7,575 nucleotides of DNA from CANJDH01 sp031430015 (GCA_031430015.1 JANPAR010000139.1:1-7575), one strand, 5' to 3'. Shown: positions 1 through 6,804, counted from the stretch's first letter. Notes: generated from the sequence alone by a model not told the origin. A program made the numbers and translations.

Positions 1-2
1 CG

Positions 3-185
3 CAGGGCAGCCAGACCATCAATCCGGGCCAATTCGGCTATGTGCCCAGTGCCACCGCAGCACCGGCCATCGTGCCGGCGCAGAGCGGCGTGCGCGTGAC
101 CATGCCGGCGGTGATTGCCGCCGGCAACACCGGTGGGCGCAGCATCGGCAATTCAGCCGCCGGACAGGCCGATTGCCGGCCTTGA
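3..185 (+). CDS. C-terminal end of a probable FecR-domain protein (partial)
   Basis: An open frame enters from the left edge and ends at the TGA at 183-185, giving about 60 residues. The readable tail contains PGQFGYVPS, then a Pro/Ala/Val-rich stretch and GVRVTMPAVI, followed by a Gly/Asn/Ser-rich end. From memory, this 'PGQFGFV...P...GVRVTMP' pattern resembles the C-terminal tail of FecR-domain proteins in Burkholderiales, which are usually secreted or envelope-located. The FecR domain itself would lie outside the window, so the identification rests only on the tail. Codons end mostly in G/C, as in the neighbouring genes, which supports real coding. It is separated from the catabolic block by about 500 bases and is probably unrelated to it. 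An alternative is any other exported protein with a low-complexity tail. Confidence 0.5.
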   Translation, partial: QGSQTINPGQFGYVPSATAAPAIVPAQSGVRVTMPAVIAAGNTGGRSIGNSAAGQADCRP

Positions 186-194
186 ACGCCTGAA

Positions 195-217
195 GGCCTG
201 AACGGGCTTGTCAGGCC
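195..217 (+). terminator. Weak hairpin after the upstream gene
   Basis: GGCCTGA at 195-201 is the exact reverse complement of TCAGGCC at 211-217, giving a 7-bp stem with a 9-base loop, starting 10 bases after the upstream stop codon. Its location fits a transcript end. However, no T-run follows (the next bases are GGTCCGCAGG), so it is not a canonical intrinsic terminator. It may be a 3'-end stabilising hairpin or chance. Confidence 0.25.
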
Positions 218-345
218 GGTCCGCAGGGCTCTTGGACCGGGAGTGTTCGGGAACGCGTCAGCACCAATGCATGCATCGACTTCCGCTGGAGGCCGACTGG
301 CAGCATAGTCACCCCGGCCTGGCCGGAAGGGTGTCCGCGGCGCGA

Positions 346-374
346 TTCCCAATAGCAGACTGGCATGGTATGAT
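346..374 (+). promoter_or_regulatory. Candidate sigma-70-type promoter
   Basis: TATGAT at 369-374 matches the -10 consensus at five of six bases. TTCCCA at 346-351 matches the -35 consensus at four of six, with a 17-base spacer between them. The element sits at the edge of the only strongly AT-rich island in the window. Transcription would begin near 381, inside the inverted repeat described separately, and would read toward the receptor gene and the catabolic block. The -35 match is weak and no experimental start is known. Confidence 0.4.
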
Positions 375-412
375 ATTCATATTCAAGGAAACTATTTCGA
401 GAATATGAAAAT
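373..412. promoter_or_regulatory. AT-rich inverted repeat, possible operator
   Basis: TTCATATTC at 376-384 is the exact reverse complement of GAATATGAA at 401-409. Allowing one mismatch, the arms extend to 373-384 and 401-412. The spacer is 16 bases, so arm centres are about 25 bases apart, between two and three helical turns. The left arm also contains a tandem ATATTC ATATTC (373-384). The dyad lies immediately downstream of the candidate -10 and across the expected start site, where a dimeric repressor would block transcription. An RNA hairpin is another reading, though the stem is AT-rich. No regulator gene is in the window. Confidence 0.4.
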
Positions 413-436
413 TAGAATCCAGACTGCGATAGCCGG

Positions 437-601
437 GTGCGCGCGGGCGCAAATACGGCAATTGGCGGATACTTCAAGGGTATCGACTTGAGCGACGGCG
501 CCAAAGCGGCGGCACAACTTGCAGTGGGCACCAAGGTAATGACAAAGTTTGCGCTGCATCGCACCGGCGACGTGCTCGATTTCTGGTTTGAATTGGCGTA
601 A
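437..601 (+). pseudogene. Unrecognised short reading frame, possible gene remnant
   Basis: An open frame runs from just after the TAG at 413-415 to the TAA at 599-601. The only early start is a GTG at 437, without a visible ribosome site; the next start, an ATG at 539, is also poorly placed. The translation looks protein-like, with segments such as GGYFKGIDLSDG and HRTGDVLDFWFELA, and about two thirds of its codons end in G or C, as in the real genes nearby. A separate ATG frame at 405-491 (28 codons) overlaps its beginning in another frame, so a single indel could have split a slightly longer gene. I do not recognise a family. It may be the decayed C-terminus of a lost gene, a real small protein, or chance. 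Confidence 0.3.
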
Positions 602-622
602 GCGCCGTCGTTGCAGATTTGG

Positions 623-642
623 TGTTGCTGCACAGGGCAACA
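623..642. promoter_or_regulatory. Small dyad in the leader of the receptor gene
   Basis: TGTTGC at 623-628 and GCAACA at 637-642 form a perfect 6-bp inverted repeat around an 8-base centre, 26 bases before the ribosome site of the receptor gene. It could be a regulator half-site pair or a leader hairpin. Six-base dyads arise often by chance, so support is low. Confidence 0.2.
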
Positions 643-668
643 GATGTGCGGATCGCAAAAAAATCACC

Positions 669-675
669 GAGGAGG
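669..675 (+). promoter_or_regulatory. Shine-Dalgarno deciding the receptor start
   Basis: GAGGAGG ends 4 bases before the ATG at 680. It selects this start over an in-frame ATG at 611, which would add 23 residues rich in Cys and Gln ahead of the signal peptide. Starting at 680 places the twin-arginine signal at residues 11-36, as expected for an exported receptor. Confidence 0.75.
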
Positions 676-679
676 CAAG

Positions 680-1681
680 ATGAATGATTCGACCTTGATG
701 CAGAAGCAGGCACGCCGCCGTCTTCTGCAAGCCGGTGCCGGCCTGGCCGTGACGGTGACCCTCGGCGCCGGCAGCAATGCGCTGGCGCAGAGCGACACGC
801 CAATCAGGATTGCGGTCGGCTTTCCGCCCGGCGGTTCGGGTGATTTGTTTGCGCGCATCTTTGCCGACAATCTGCGCGAAGAATTGCAGCGGCCGGTGCT
901 GGTGGAAAACAAGCCTGGCGCCGGCGGCCTCACCGTTGCCATTGGCTTTTTGCGTGCCCCAAAAGACGGCACCCAACTGATGATGGCGACCGGTTCGACC
1001 TCGGTATCAGCGCCGATCTCGCGCGCCAAGCCGCCTTACAACCCGGTCGAGGATTTCCAGTGGATCGCGTTGCTCACCAATGCGCCGTTTGTGATTGCTG
1101 TCAACCCCGCCTTGCCCGTCACCGACCTCAAGAGCCTGATCGCCTATGCCAAGGCGCGCCCCGGCAAGATGTCCTACGGCCATGCCGGTCTGGGCACCAC
1201 GGTGCACCTGGCCGGCGAGTTGTTCAAGGAGCGCGCCGGCGTTGATGTGGTCGATATCGCCTACGCCGGCAGCGCCGGGGCGATCACCGATACCATCGCC
1301 GGCAACGTGCAATACATTATCGAGACCACCGGCACCCTGCAGCAGCATCACAAGTCGGGACGTCTGCGCATCATCTGCACCATGGCCGAAGCGCGCGAAA
1401 AAATTGCGCCGGAGATTCCGACCGCGCGCGAGGGCGGCATCGATATCCTGGCCGGCACCTCCAACGCACTTGCGGCGCCGCTGGGCACGCCGCGCGAGAT
1501 TATCGAGCCGATTGCCAAGGCCGCTGCACGCGTGATGGAGCGCCCGGCCATGCTCGAGCGCCTCGCTGCGCTGGGCATCACGCCGGTGAGCAACTCCACG
1601 CCTGCGCGAGCGCAAGCCTACGTTGCCAGTGAAGTCGCGCGCTGGAGCGCCGTGGTCAAGAAGCTCGGCATCGCGCTTTGA
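680..1681 (+). CDS. Bug/TctC family tripartite tricarboxylate transporter substrate-binding protein
   Basis: Predicted periplasmic receptor that binds a small carboxylate or related ligand for a TctAB-type secondary transporter. At 333 residues it is about the family's usual length. Residues 1-36 form a signal peptide with three arginines (R12-R14) followed by LLQAG, a hydrophobic stretch and an ALA-Q cleavage site after A36; the arginines suggest Tat export. Family hallmarks follow: VGFPPGGSGDLFAR (46-59), where the PGG loop and Asp contact ligand in Bug structures, and VENKPGAGG (75-83). Later segments such as PYNPVEDFQ and the C-terminal lobe are also typical. No TctA or TctB genes are in view, so it is an orphan receptor, common in Burkholderiales, probably sharing membrane subunits encoded elsewhere. 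It leads the acyl-CoA gene block, 74 bases before the CoA ligase, suggesting it captures the pathway's substrate. The ligand is unknown. Confidence 0.92.
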   Translation: MNDSTLMQKQARRRLLQAGAGLAVTVTLGAGSNALAQSDTPIRIAVGFPPGGSGDLFARIFADNLREELQRPVLVENKPGAGGLTVAIGFLRAPKDGTQLMMATGSTSVSAPISRAKPPYNPVEDFQWIALLTNAPFVIAVNPALPVTDLKSLIAYAKARPGKMSYGHAGLGTTVHLAGELFKERAGVDVVDIAYAGSAGAITDTIAGNVQYIIETTGTLQQHHKSGRLRIICTMAEAREKIAPEIPTAREGGIDILAGTSNALAAPLGTPREIIEPIAKAAARVMERPAMLERLAALGITPVSNSTPARAQAYVASEVARWSAVVKKLGIAL

Positions 1682-1755
1682 TGCCGCGTTGGTGTCTCGT
1701 TGTTTACGCCTGGCTGCAGCCGCTTTGATGTGTGTGACCGGCCTGTAATCATCCA

Positions 1756-3936
1756 GTGACGATCACCGCATTGCTCAATCCATCGTCAGTCGCCCTGATC
1801 GGTGCGTCGGACAAGTCGCGCTGGTCATCGATTGCGTTTAACAACCTGACCCAGGGTGGGTATCAAGGCAAGGTGCATCTGGTCAATCCGCGCGGCGCTG
1901 TCGCCCACGGGCGGCAGACGGCAACCAGCTGCACCGCGCTCGGAGAGCCGGTCGCCCTCGGCCTCATCATGACGCCCACCGCAGCGGTGGCTGATGCGCT
2001 CGCAGGCCTCGCTGCCGCAGGCGGGCGCGCCGCAGTGATTCTCTCGGCAGGCTTCGCCGAAACCGGCGCCGCCGGTGCCGCCGCGCAGGAGCAGGTGCGC
2101 GCGCTGGCAGCCAAGCACAATATTCGATTGCTCGGCCCGAACTGTCTTGGCTTCATCAATTTCGTCGACCGTGCCTACGTGTGGACCACGCCGGTCAAGG
2201 CGCCCTCGCGCAACAGTGGCGTGGCCATCGTTTCGCAGAGTGGGGCGACGGCCCATTTTTTGTCGACGCTGGCGCATCAGCAGGATGTGGGCCTCAGCTA
2301 CGCAGTCTCGACAGGCAACGAGGCTGATCTGGACGGCGCGGCCTTTGTCGAGTTTTTGATTGACGATCGGTCCACGCGCGCGATTGCGATATTTGCCGAG
2401 ACCTTTCGCAGCCCTGCACGTTTTCGCCTGGCGGCTGCGCGCGCGCTGGCAGCAGCCATGCCGCTGGTGATACTGAAAATTGGTGCCAGCGACATCACCG
2501 TCAAATCGGCCATGGCGCACACCGGCTCATTGGTAGGCGACGACAAGGTGTTCGACGGCATTTGTGCACAGTACGGTGTGATCCGTGTGCGCTCGATGGA
2601 GGATTTGCTGGCCACTGCCGACATCGCCGGGCGCACCGGCGTGCTGCGCACGGGCGGCCTCGCTGTCGTCACGAATTCGGGGGGCATCGGCGAAATTGCG
2701 GCGGACACCGCCCATTTGCGTGGAATTGCCTTGGCCGCGTTGACTGCGCATACCGAGGCTGCACTGCGCGCCACGATTCCCGATTCGGCCACGCCGCATA
2801 ACCCGATTGACCTCACCGGCTCGGTGACGCCGGCGCAGTGTGAGGGCGTGGTGCGTGTGATGGGCGCGCAGCCCGATGTGGCGGCCCTGCTCTGTCCGTG
2901 GTACCAGGTGCCCACCGATGATGACCAGATCAGCGAACGCCTGTCACAGTTGCATCATCATTTAGGCAACGGCCTGGCAGCGGCGCCGGTGCCGGGATTT
3001 TTGGTGAGCTACACCAATACGTCGATCAATGACATGGCGCGCGGCATCATCAAGGCCGAAGGTTTCGACTATCTCGCCTGCGGGCTCGATCGCGCGTTGA
3101 CCGGGCTCGCCGGTGCCTTCCGGTGGTCACAGCGGCAACGGGAGCATTCCCGAAAACCCTTGGTGGGAGCGGATCACAGCCATATTTCCCTCTCAAGCGC
3201 TGTCACGTCAACACGGATCGACGACACTACGCGGCCGCGTTCGGAGCGCGAGGCCCTTGGCTATTTGTCACGCCATGGTGTTCCCGTGGTACCGGCTACG
3301 CTGTCAACTGGCGCAGAGCAGGCCGTCACGGTTGCCCGTGCCTTGGGCGGGCGCGTCGTACTGAAAATCGCGTCGCCGGATATCGCCCACAAGAGCGACA
3401 TCGGCGGCGTGGCGCTCAACCTTCAGGGTGACGATGCGGTGCGTCAGGCGTTCACGCAAATGATGACCGCTGCACGCCGCCATTGCCCTGACGCCCGCAT
3501 TGAAGGGGTCATCGTCGCGCCGATGCGCGAGCGCGGCATCGAGTTGCTCGTGGGCTTCACGCGCGATCCGCAATGGGGGCCGGTGCTGGCCGTGGGCCTG
3601 GGCGGCGTGTGGGTCGAAATCATGCAGGATGTGGCGCTGCGCCTGTTGCCGGTCGATGCTGCCGAAGTCAAGCGCATGCTCTCCAGCCTGCGCGGTGCGA
3701 AACTGCTGCAAGGCCAGCGCGGTGTGCCTGCTGCCGACAGCGACAGACTTGCCGCAGTGATTGCGCTCATCGGCGATGTGCTGCTGGCCTGCGGCGATGA
3801 GTTGGTCGAGGCCGACATCAATCCGCTTTGGGTGCTCGGAGATCAGGTCGAGGCCCTCGACGCGCTGTTGATATGGCGTGACGCAGAGGCGGCCAGCACA
3901 TCGGCGGCACCTGCCAGCGTCACTGCCGGTACATAA
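1756..3936 (+). CDS. Fused NDP-forming acyl-CoA synthetase (acetate-CoA ligase family)
   Basis: Predicted cytosolic ligase joining a carboxylic acid to CoA through an acyl-phosphate and a phosphohistidine, forming ADP and Pi. The 726 residues hold alpha- and beta-type parts in one chain: a CoA-binding Rossmann domain (about 5-125, VALIGAS at 12-18), succinyl-CoA-ligase-like flavodoxin domains (LLGPNCLG at 125-132, VSQSGA at 159-164, NSGGIG at 307-312) and a C-terminal ATP-grasp domain (about 496-715). H255 in AHTGSL sits where the family carries its phosphorylated histidine. H545 in HKSDIGGV, the glycine loop at 613-621 and EADINP at 685-690 are ATP-grasp signatures. The start is a GTG: an in-frame TGA at 1735 leaves no other upstream start, and the N-terminus matches the family. 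No clear Shine-Dalgarno is seen, so translation may be weak or coupled. The linker at about 456-495 has unusual codons. The acid activated cannot be predicted; family members act on acetate, branched and aryl acids, among others. Confidence 0.9.
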   Translation: MTITALLNPSSVALIGASDKSRWSSIAFNNLTQGGYQGKVHLVNPRGAVAHGRQTATSCTALGEPVALGLIMTPTAAVADALAGLAAAGGRAAVILSAGFAETGAAGAAAQEQVRALAAKHNIRLLGPNCLGFINFVDRAYVWTTPVKAPSRNSGVAIVSQSGATAHFLSTLAHQQDVGLSYAVSTGNEADLDGAAFVEFLIDDRSTRAIAIFAETFRSPARFRLAAARALAAAMPLVILKIGASDITVKSAMAHTGSLVGDDKVFDGICAQYGVIRVRSMEDLLATADIAGRTGVLRTGGLAVVTNSGGIGEIAADTAHLRGIALAALTAHTEAALRATIPDSATPHNPIDLTGSVTPAQCEGVVRVMGAQPDVAALLCPWYQVPTDDDQISERLSQLHHHLGNGLAAAPVPGFLVSYTNTSINDMARGIIKAEGFDYLACGLDRALTGLAGAFRWSQRQREHSRKPLVGADHSHISLSSAVTSTRIDDTTRPRSEREALGYLSRHGVPVVPATLSTGAEQAVTVARALGGRVVLKIASPDIAHKSDIGGVALNLQGDDAVRQAFTQMMTAARRHCPDARIEGVIVAPMRERGIELLVGFTRDPQWGPVLAVGLGGVWVEIMQDVALRLLPVDAAEVKRMLSSLRGAKLLQGQRGVPAADSDRLAAVIALIGDVLLACGDELVEADINPLWVLGDQVEALDALLIWRDAEAASTSAAPASVTAGT

Positions 3937-3964
3937 TTTAGATCAATGCAGTCAAGGAAGCCCC

Positions 3965-5116
3965 ATGTCATTGAAAGAAAAATCCGCCGTCACCGGCATC
4001 GGCGAAACTGCCTACACGCGCGGCGCCACCAAGACCGGCATCGAGCTGCAATTCGAAGCCTCGCTCAAAGCCATCGCCGACGCCGGCCTCAAGCCCGGTG
4101 ACATCGACGGCATCATCCCAATGGGCATCAGCGGCGCCAGTGCCGAAGAATTCATCACCAACTTCGGCATTGAAGACCTGCGCTTCTCAATCCAGATCCC
4201 GCACGGCGGCGCCAGCCCGGTGGCGGCCCTGCAAGCGGCCGGAGCTGCAGTGGCGTCTGGCGTGTGCAACCACGTGCTGGTGCCATTCGGCCGCAATGTG
4301 ACGAGCGGTGCGCGCGCCGGCGTGCGCATTCACCAGATGCCGCAGTTTCATCTGGTCACCGAATACGAATACCCGATTGGGTCGATTGCGCCCGCGCAGC
4401 TTTACGCGCCGATGGCGCGCCGCCACATGGAGTTGTACGGCACCACCACCAAACAGTTCGGCGAAATCGCAGTGGTGTGCCGCGAGCACGCGCTGCTCAA
4501 CGACAACGCCGTGATGAAAAAACCGATCACGCTCGAAGACCACGCCAACTCGCGCATGGTGGCCGACCCGTTCCGGCTGTTGGATTGCAGCCTCGAGAGC
4601 GACGGCGGCGTCGCCTTTATCGTGAGCAGTGCGGAGCGCGCACGCGACATGCGCCAGCACCCGGTCTATGTGATGGGCGTGGCCGAGGGACACCCCGATC
4701 AGCCGGCGTCAATCACGCAGCGACGCGACATGACCGAGGTGGGCCTCGCCAAAGCCGCACCGCGCGTGTTCAAGATGGCGGGCGTCACCCATGCCGACAT
4801 TGACGTGGCCGAAATTTACGATTGCTTCACCTACGTGGTGATCTGCGAATTGGAAGACATGGGCTTTTGCAAGAAGGGCGAGGGCGGCGCGTTTATCGTG
4901 AATGGCCGCTTGCGCCTGGGCGGTGCGCTCCCGACCAACACGCATGGCGGCCTGCTGTCGCAAGGGCATCTGTATGGATCGAATCACGTTGTCGAACTGG
5001 TGCGCCAGTTGCGCTGGGCCGGCGGGCGTGCGCAAGTACAGGGTGCCGAGGTGGGTCTTGTCACCGGCTATGGCGATCAAGGCGATGGCGCGATGGCCAT
5101 CATGCGCAGGGGATAA
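3965..5116 (+). CDS. SCP-x-type thiolase-like protein, possible acyl-CoA retro-aldolase subunit
   Basis: Member of the SCP-x/lipid-transfer branch of the thiolase superfamily, 383 residues, acting on CoA thioesters in the cytosol. The ATG at 3965 follows AAGGAAG (3954-3960). The N-terminal half carries HGGASPVAAL at 80-89, which aligns with the classical nucleophile motif CxSG..A; the cysteine position is occupied by G82, and the nearest cysteine, C101, is well displaced. The C-terminal half keeps EIYDCFTY (283-290), NTHGG (325-329) and the GH of the second active-site loop (H335), typical of this branch. The immediately following DUF35 gene suggests a two-protein complex, as in the Ltp2/ChsH2 aldolase of steroid side-chain degradation and in BbsA/BbsB of benzylsuccinate oxidation (the latter a true thiolase). 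Without the cysteine, aldol-type C-C cleavage of a beta-hydroxyacyl-CoA is more plausible than thiolysis. Automated annotation would probably say 'acetyl-CoA acetyltransferase', which may mislead. Confidence 0.9.
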   Translation: MSLKEKSAVTGIGETAYTRGATKTGIELQFEASLKAIADAGLKPGDIDGIIPMGISGASAEEFITNFGIEDLRFSIQIPHGGASPVAALQAAGAAVASGVCNHVLVPFGRNVTSGARAGVRIHQMPQFHLVTEYEYPIGSIAPAQLYAPMARRHMELYGTTTKQFGEIAVVCREHALLNDNAVMKKPITLEDHANSRMVADPFRLLDCSLESDGGVAFIVSSAERARDMRQHPVYVMGVAEGHPDQPASITQRRDMTEVGLAKAAPRVFKMAGVTHADIDVAEIYDCFTYVVICELEDMGFCKKGEGGAFIVNGRLRLGGALPTNTHGGLLSQGHLYGSNHVVELVRQLRWAGGRAQVQGAEVGLVTGYGDQGDGAMAIMRRG

Positions 5117-5119
5117 ATC

Positions 5120-5560
5120 ATGACGACCACAACAGCATCTGCCACGCAACTCTCCCCGCGCCACGCCAAACCGGTTCCCCAGCCCTCATCGCTGTCCGCG
5201 CCCTATTGGGACGGCGCGCGCGCCAACAAACTCATGCTGCAACGCTGTGGTGCCTGCGGCAAGGTGCGCCACTATCCACAGGTGCGGTGTGGTGCCTGCC
5301 AGTCGGATCAGGTTGAGTGGATTCAATCATCCATGCGTGGCACTCTCTATAGCTGGACCGTGACGCACCACGCCTTCCATCCCGGCTTCATCGCCGACTT
5401 GCCCTATACGCTGGTCACGGTCGATATGGCCGAGGGCGGGCGCGTGCTCGGCCACTATCGCGGCACCACTCCGCTCAAGATCAACCTGCCGATGCAGTTG
5501 CGCTTCGAGCCGGACGCGCAAGGCACGCCGGTGCCGGTGTTTGATGTGGTCGCGGGCTGA
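5120..5560 (+). CDS. DUF35 zinc-ribbon/OB-fold acyl-CoA-binding partner protein
   Basis: A 146-residue protein with the standard DUF35 layout: a low-complexity N-terminal arm (about 1-25), an APYWDGARANKL helix (27-38), a rubredoxin-like zinc ribbon with two CxxC pairs (C43/C46 and C57/C60), and a C-terminal OB-fold (about 68-146) with GTLYSWTVTHHAF and PYTLVTVDM strands. All four zinc ligands are present. DUF35 proteins form complexes with thiolase-superfamily partners and help bind or channel the CoA ester; in ChsH2 this domain is needed for aldolase activity of Ltp2. Here the domain stands alone, without the fused MaoC-type hydratase part of ChsH2. It starts 3 bases after the stop of the thiolase-like gene, with AGGGGAT (5108-5114) overlapping that gene's end, so the two are surely co-translated and probably made in matched amounts. 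Confidence 0.92.
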   Translation: MTTTTASATQLSPRHAKPVPQPSSLSAPYWDGARANKLMLQRCGACGKVRHYPQVRCGACQSDQVEWIQSSMRGTLYSWTVTHHAFHPGFIADLPYTLVTVDMAEGGRVLGHYRGTTPLKINLPMQLRFEPDAQGTPVPVFDVVAG

Positions 5561-5643
5561 CACGCGCAGGTGCACACCCGCACACTTGATTCGCTAGCGG
5601 ACAAAACCGGTACCCAATCCCACGCGGCTGAAAAGGCATCAAC

Positions 5644-6804
5644 ATGCGCACCCCCATCTGCGACACCCTCGGCTGCGAGTTACCGATTTTCGCCTTCTCC
5701 CATTGCCGTGACGTCGTGGTCGAAGTCACCAAGGCGGGCGGCTTCGGCGTGCTGGGCGCGGCGACGTTTTCGCCCGAGCAACTGGAGGCCGAGTTGCGCT
5801 GGATCGACCAGCACACCGGCGGCAAGCCGTACGGCGTTGACGTCATCATTCCCTCCAAGTACGACAAGGAAGCGGAGACCACCAGCGAAGACCTGGAGCA
5901 TCTGATCCCGCAGGAGCACCGCGCCTTCATGGACAAGATGCTCGATGACGCTGGTATTGCGCCTCTGCCCCCGGGCGAGCGCGAGCGGATCCACCGCGAG
6001 ATCATTGATGGTCGCGGCAACATGACGCCCGATGGCGCGCGCCGTCTGGTGCAAGTGGCACTCAAGCATCCGCAAGTCAAGATGGTGGTCAGCGCCCTCG
6101 GCTCGCCGCCGCCCGATGTGGTCGAACAACTGCGCGCCCACAACATTGTCATCGGCGCCATGTGCGGCAAAGGCGAGCACGCCAAACGCCACGTTGCCGC
6201 CGGCGTGCAGGTCATCATTGCGCAAGGCACCGAGGCAGGCGGCCACACCGGCGAAGTGGCGACCATGGTGCTGGTACCGCAAGTGGTGGAGCAAGTCGAA
6301 GCGCTCGCTGCTGGCGGCGCAACCACGGACAACAAGGTGGCCGTGCTCGCAGCCGGCGGCATTGCGAAAGGCAGCCAGATCGCCGCCGCCCTCGCCCTCG
6401 GCGCGCAAGGCGTGTGGTGCGGCACCATCTGGCTCGGCACGCGCGAGAGCGAGCTCGATGCCTTCGAGAAAGAAGCGATGTTCGCCGCCAAGACCGAAGA
6501 CGCCGTGCGCCGCCGTGCCCGCACCGGCAAACCAGTGCGCATGCTCAAAAGCAAATTGTCGGAGGCGTGGGAAGCGCCCGGCGCACCCGCCTATTTGCCG
6601 ACTCCCCTGCAAGGCATTCTCTACAACGAGTCGCACGCACGCGTGGTGCGCGCCCAGCGGCGCGACATGTATTCATTCCCCGCCGGGCAGGTTGTCGGCA
6701 TGCTGCATCACGAGACCAGCGTGCGCGAGGTGATGATGCAGTTGCAGACTGAATATCTCGACGCGATGGAACGCCTGTACGCGATTCAGCCGCGCGACGC
6801 CTGA
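5644..6804 (+). CDS. Nitronate monooxygenase-like FMN-dependent TIM-barrel enzyme
   Basis: A 386-residue protein of the nitronate monooxygenase/2-nitropropane dioxygenase superfamily, flavin enzymes that also include enoyl-ACP reductase FabK. It begins MRTPICDTLGCELPIFAF, the usual first barrel strand. QGTEAGGHTGE (194-204) carries H201 at the position of the catalytic histidine, and AAGGIAKG (236-243) with the following GVWCGTIWLGT forms the FMN phosphate site. Between strands ending near residue 70 and starting near 147 lies a charged, mostly helical stretch of about 75 residues, longer than I expect in class I enzymes. The C-terminal part (about 280-386) includes a basic RRRARTGKPVRMLKSK segment. 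The start has a weak AAAAGG (5631-5636) and lies 83 bases after the DUF35 gene, the longest gap after the receptor-ligase gap. In an acyl-CoA operon, a redox step on an unsaturated or nitro-containing acid is possible, but the substrate is unknown and true nitronate oxidation is unproven. Confidence 0.88.
   Translation: MRTPICDTLGCELPIFAFSHCRDVVVEVTKAGGFGVLGAATFSPEQLEAELRWIDQHTGGKPYGVDVIIPSKYDKEAETTSEDLEHLIPQEHRAFMDKMLDDAGIAPLPPGERERIHREIIDGRGNMTPDGARRLVQVALKHPQVKMVVSALGSPPPDVVEQLRAHNIVIGAMCGKGEHAKRHVAAGVQVIIAQGTEAGGHTGEVATMVLVPQVVEQVEALAAGGATTDNKVAVLAAGGIAKGSQIAAALALGAQGVWCGTIWLGTRESELDAFEKEAMFAAKTEDAVRRRARTGKPVRMLKSKLSEAWEAPGAPAYLPTPLQGILYNESHARVVRAQRRDMYSFPAGQVVGMLHHETSVREVMMQLQTEYLDAMERLYAIQPRDA

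Larger units (their letters stand above)
186..679. other. Long intergenic region between the FecR-like gene and the catabolic block
   Basis: Almost 500 bases without a confidently called gene. The first part (186-345) is GC-rich with no convincing frame; a 66-codon frame at 208-408 has no ribosome site and an unremarkable, low-quality translation. About 350-415 is strikingly AT-rich for this genome and carries promoter-like and dyad elements. About 437-601 carries a short frame with coding-like codon use. 602-679 is the leader of the receptor gene, with a small dyad and a Shine-Dalgarno sequence. The region looks like a regulatory space with a possible gene remnant. Confidence 0.6.

Noticed and set aside
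208..408. Plus-strand 66-codon frame after the upstream gene
   Set aside because: No ribosome site, codon use unlike the neighbours, and it overlaps the promoter-like AT-rich island.
611..679. N-terminal extension of the receptor gene to the ATG at 611
   Set aside because: It would put 23 Cys/Gln-rich residues before the signal peptide, while a strong GAGGAGG supports the ATG at 680.
1712..1721. Perfect palindrome GGCTGCAGCC between the receptor and ligase genes, considered as a terminator
   Set aside because: There is no loop and no T-run after it. It is too short to form a stable terminator hairpin.
1825..2520. Minus-strand open frame (231 codons) inside the CoA ligase
   Set aside because: The opposite strand carries a well-supported ligase with all its motifs. 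The antisense product is Arg/Cys-rich and family-less.
5561..5643. Gap between the DUF35 and FMN enzyme genes, considered as an internal promoter or terminator
   Set aside because: Only short GCGGG/CCCGC complementarity was seen, with no T-tract and no convincing -35/-10 pair.
5481..6554. Long minus-strand open frame (357 codons) opposite the FMN enzyme
   Set aside because: It is antisense to a gene with clear family motifs. The translation is Ser/Ala/Pro/Cys-rich and low in complexity, as expected from the mirror of GC-rich codons.
5680..6636. Second minus-strand open frame (318 codons) opposite the same gene
   Set aside because: Rich in His, Gly, Ala and Arg with no recognisable motif. 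Two long antisense frames in one gene are a usual high-GC artefact.
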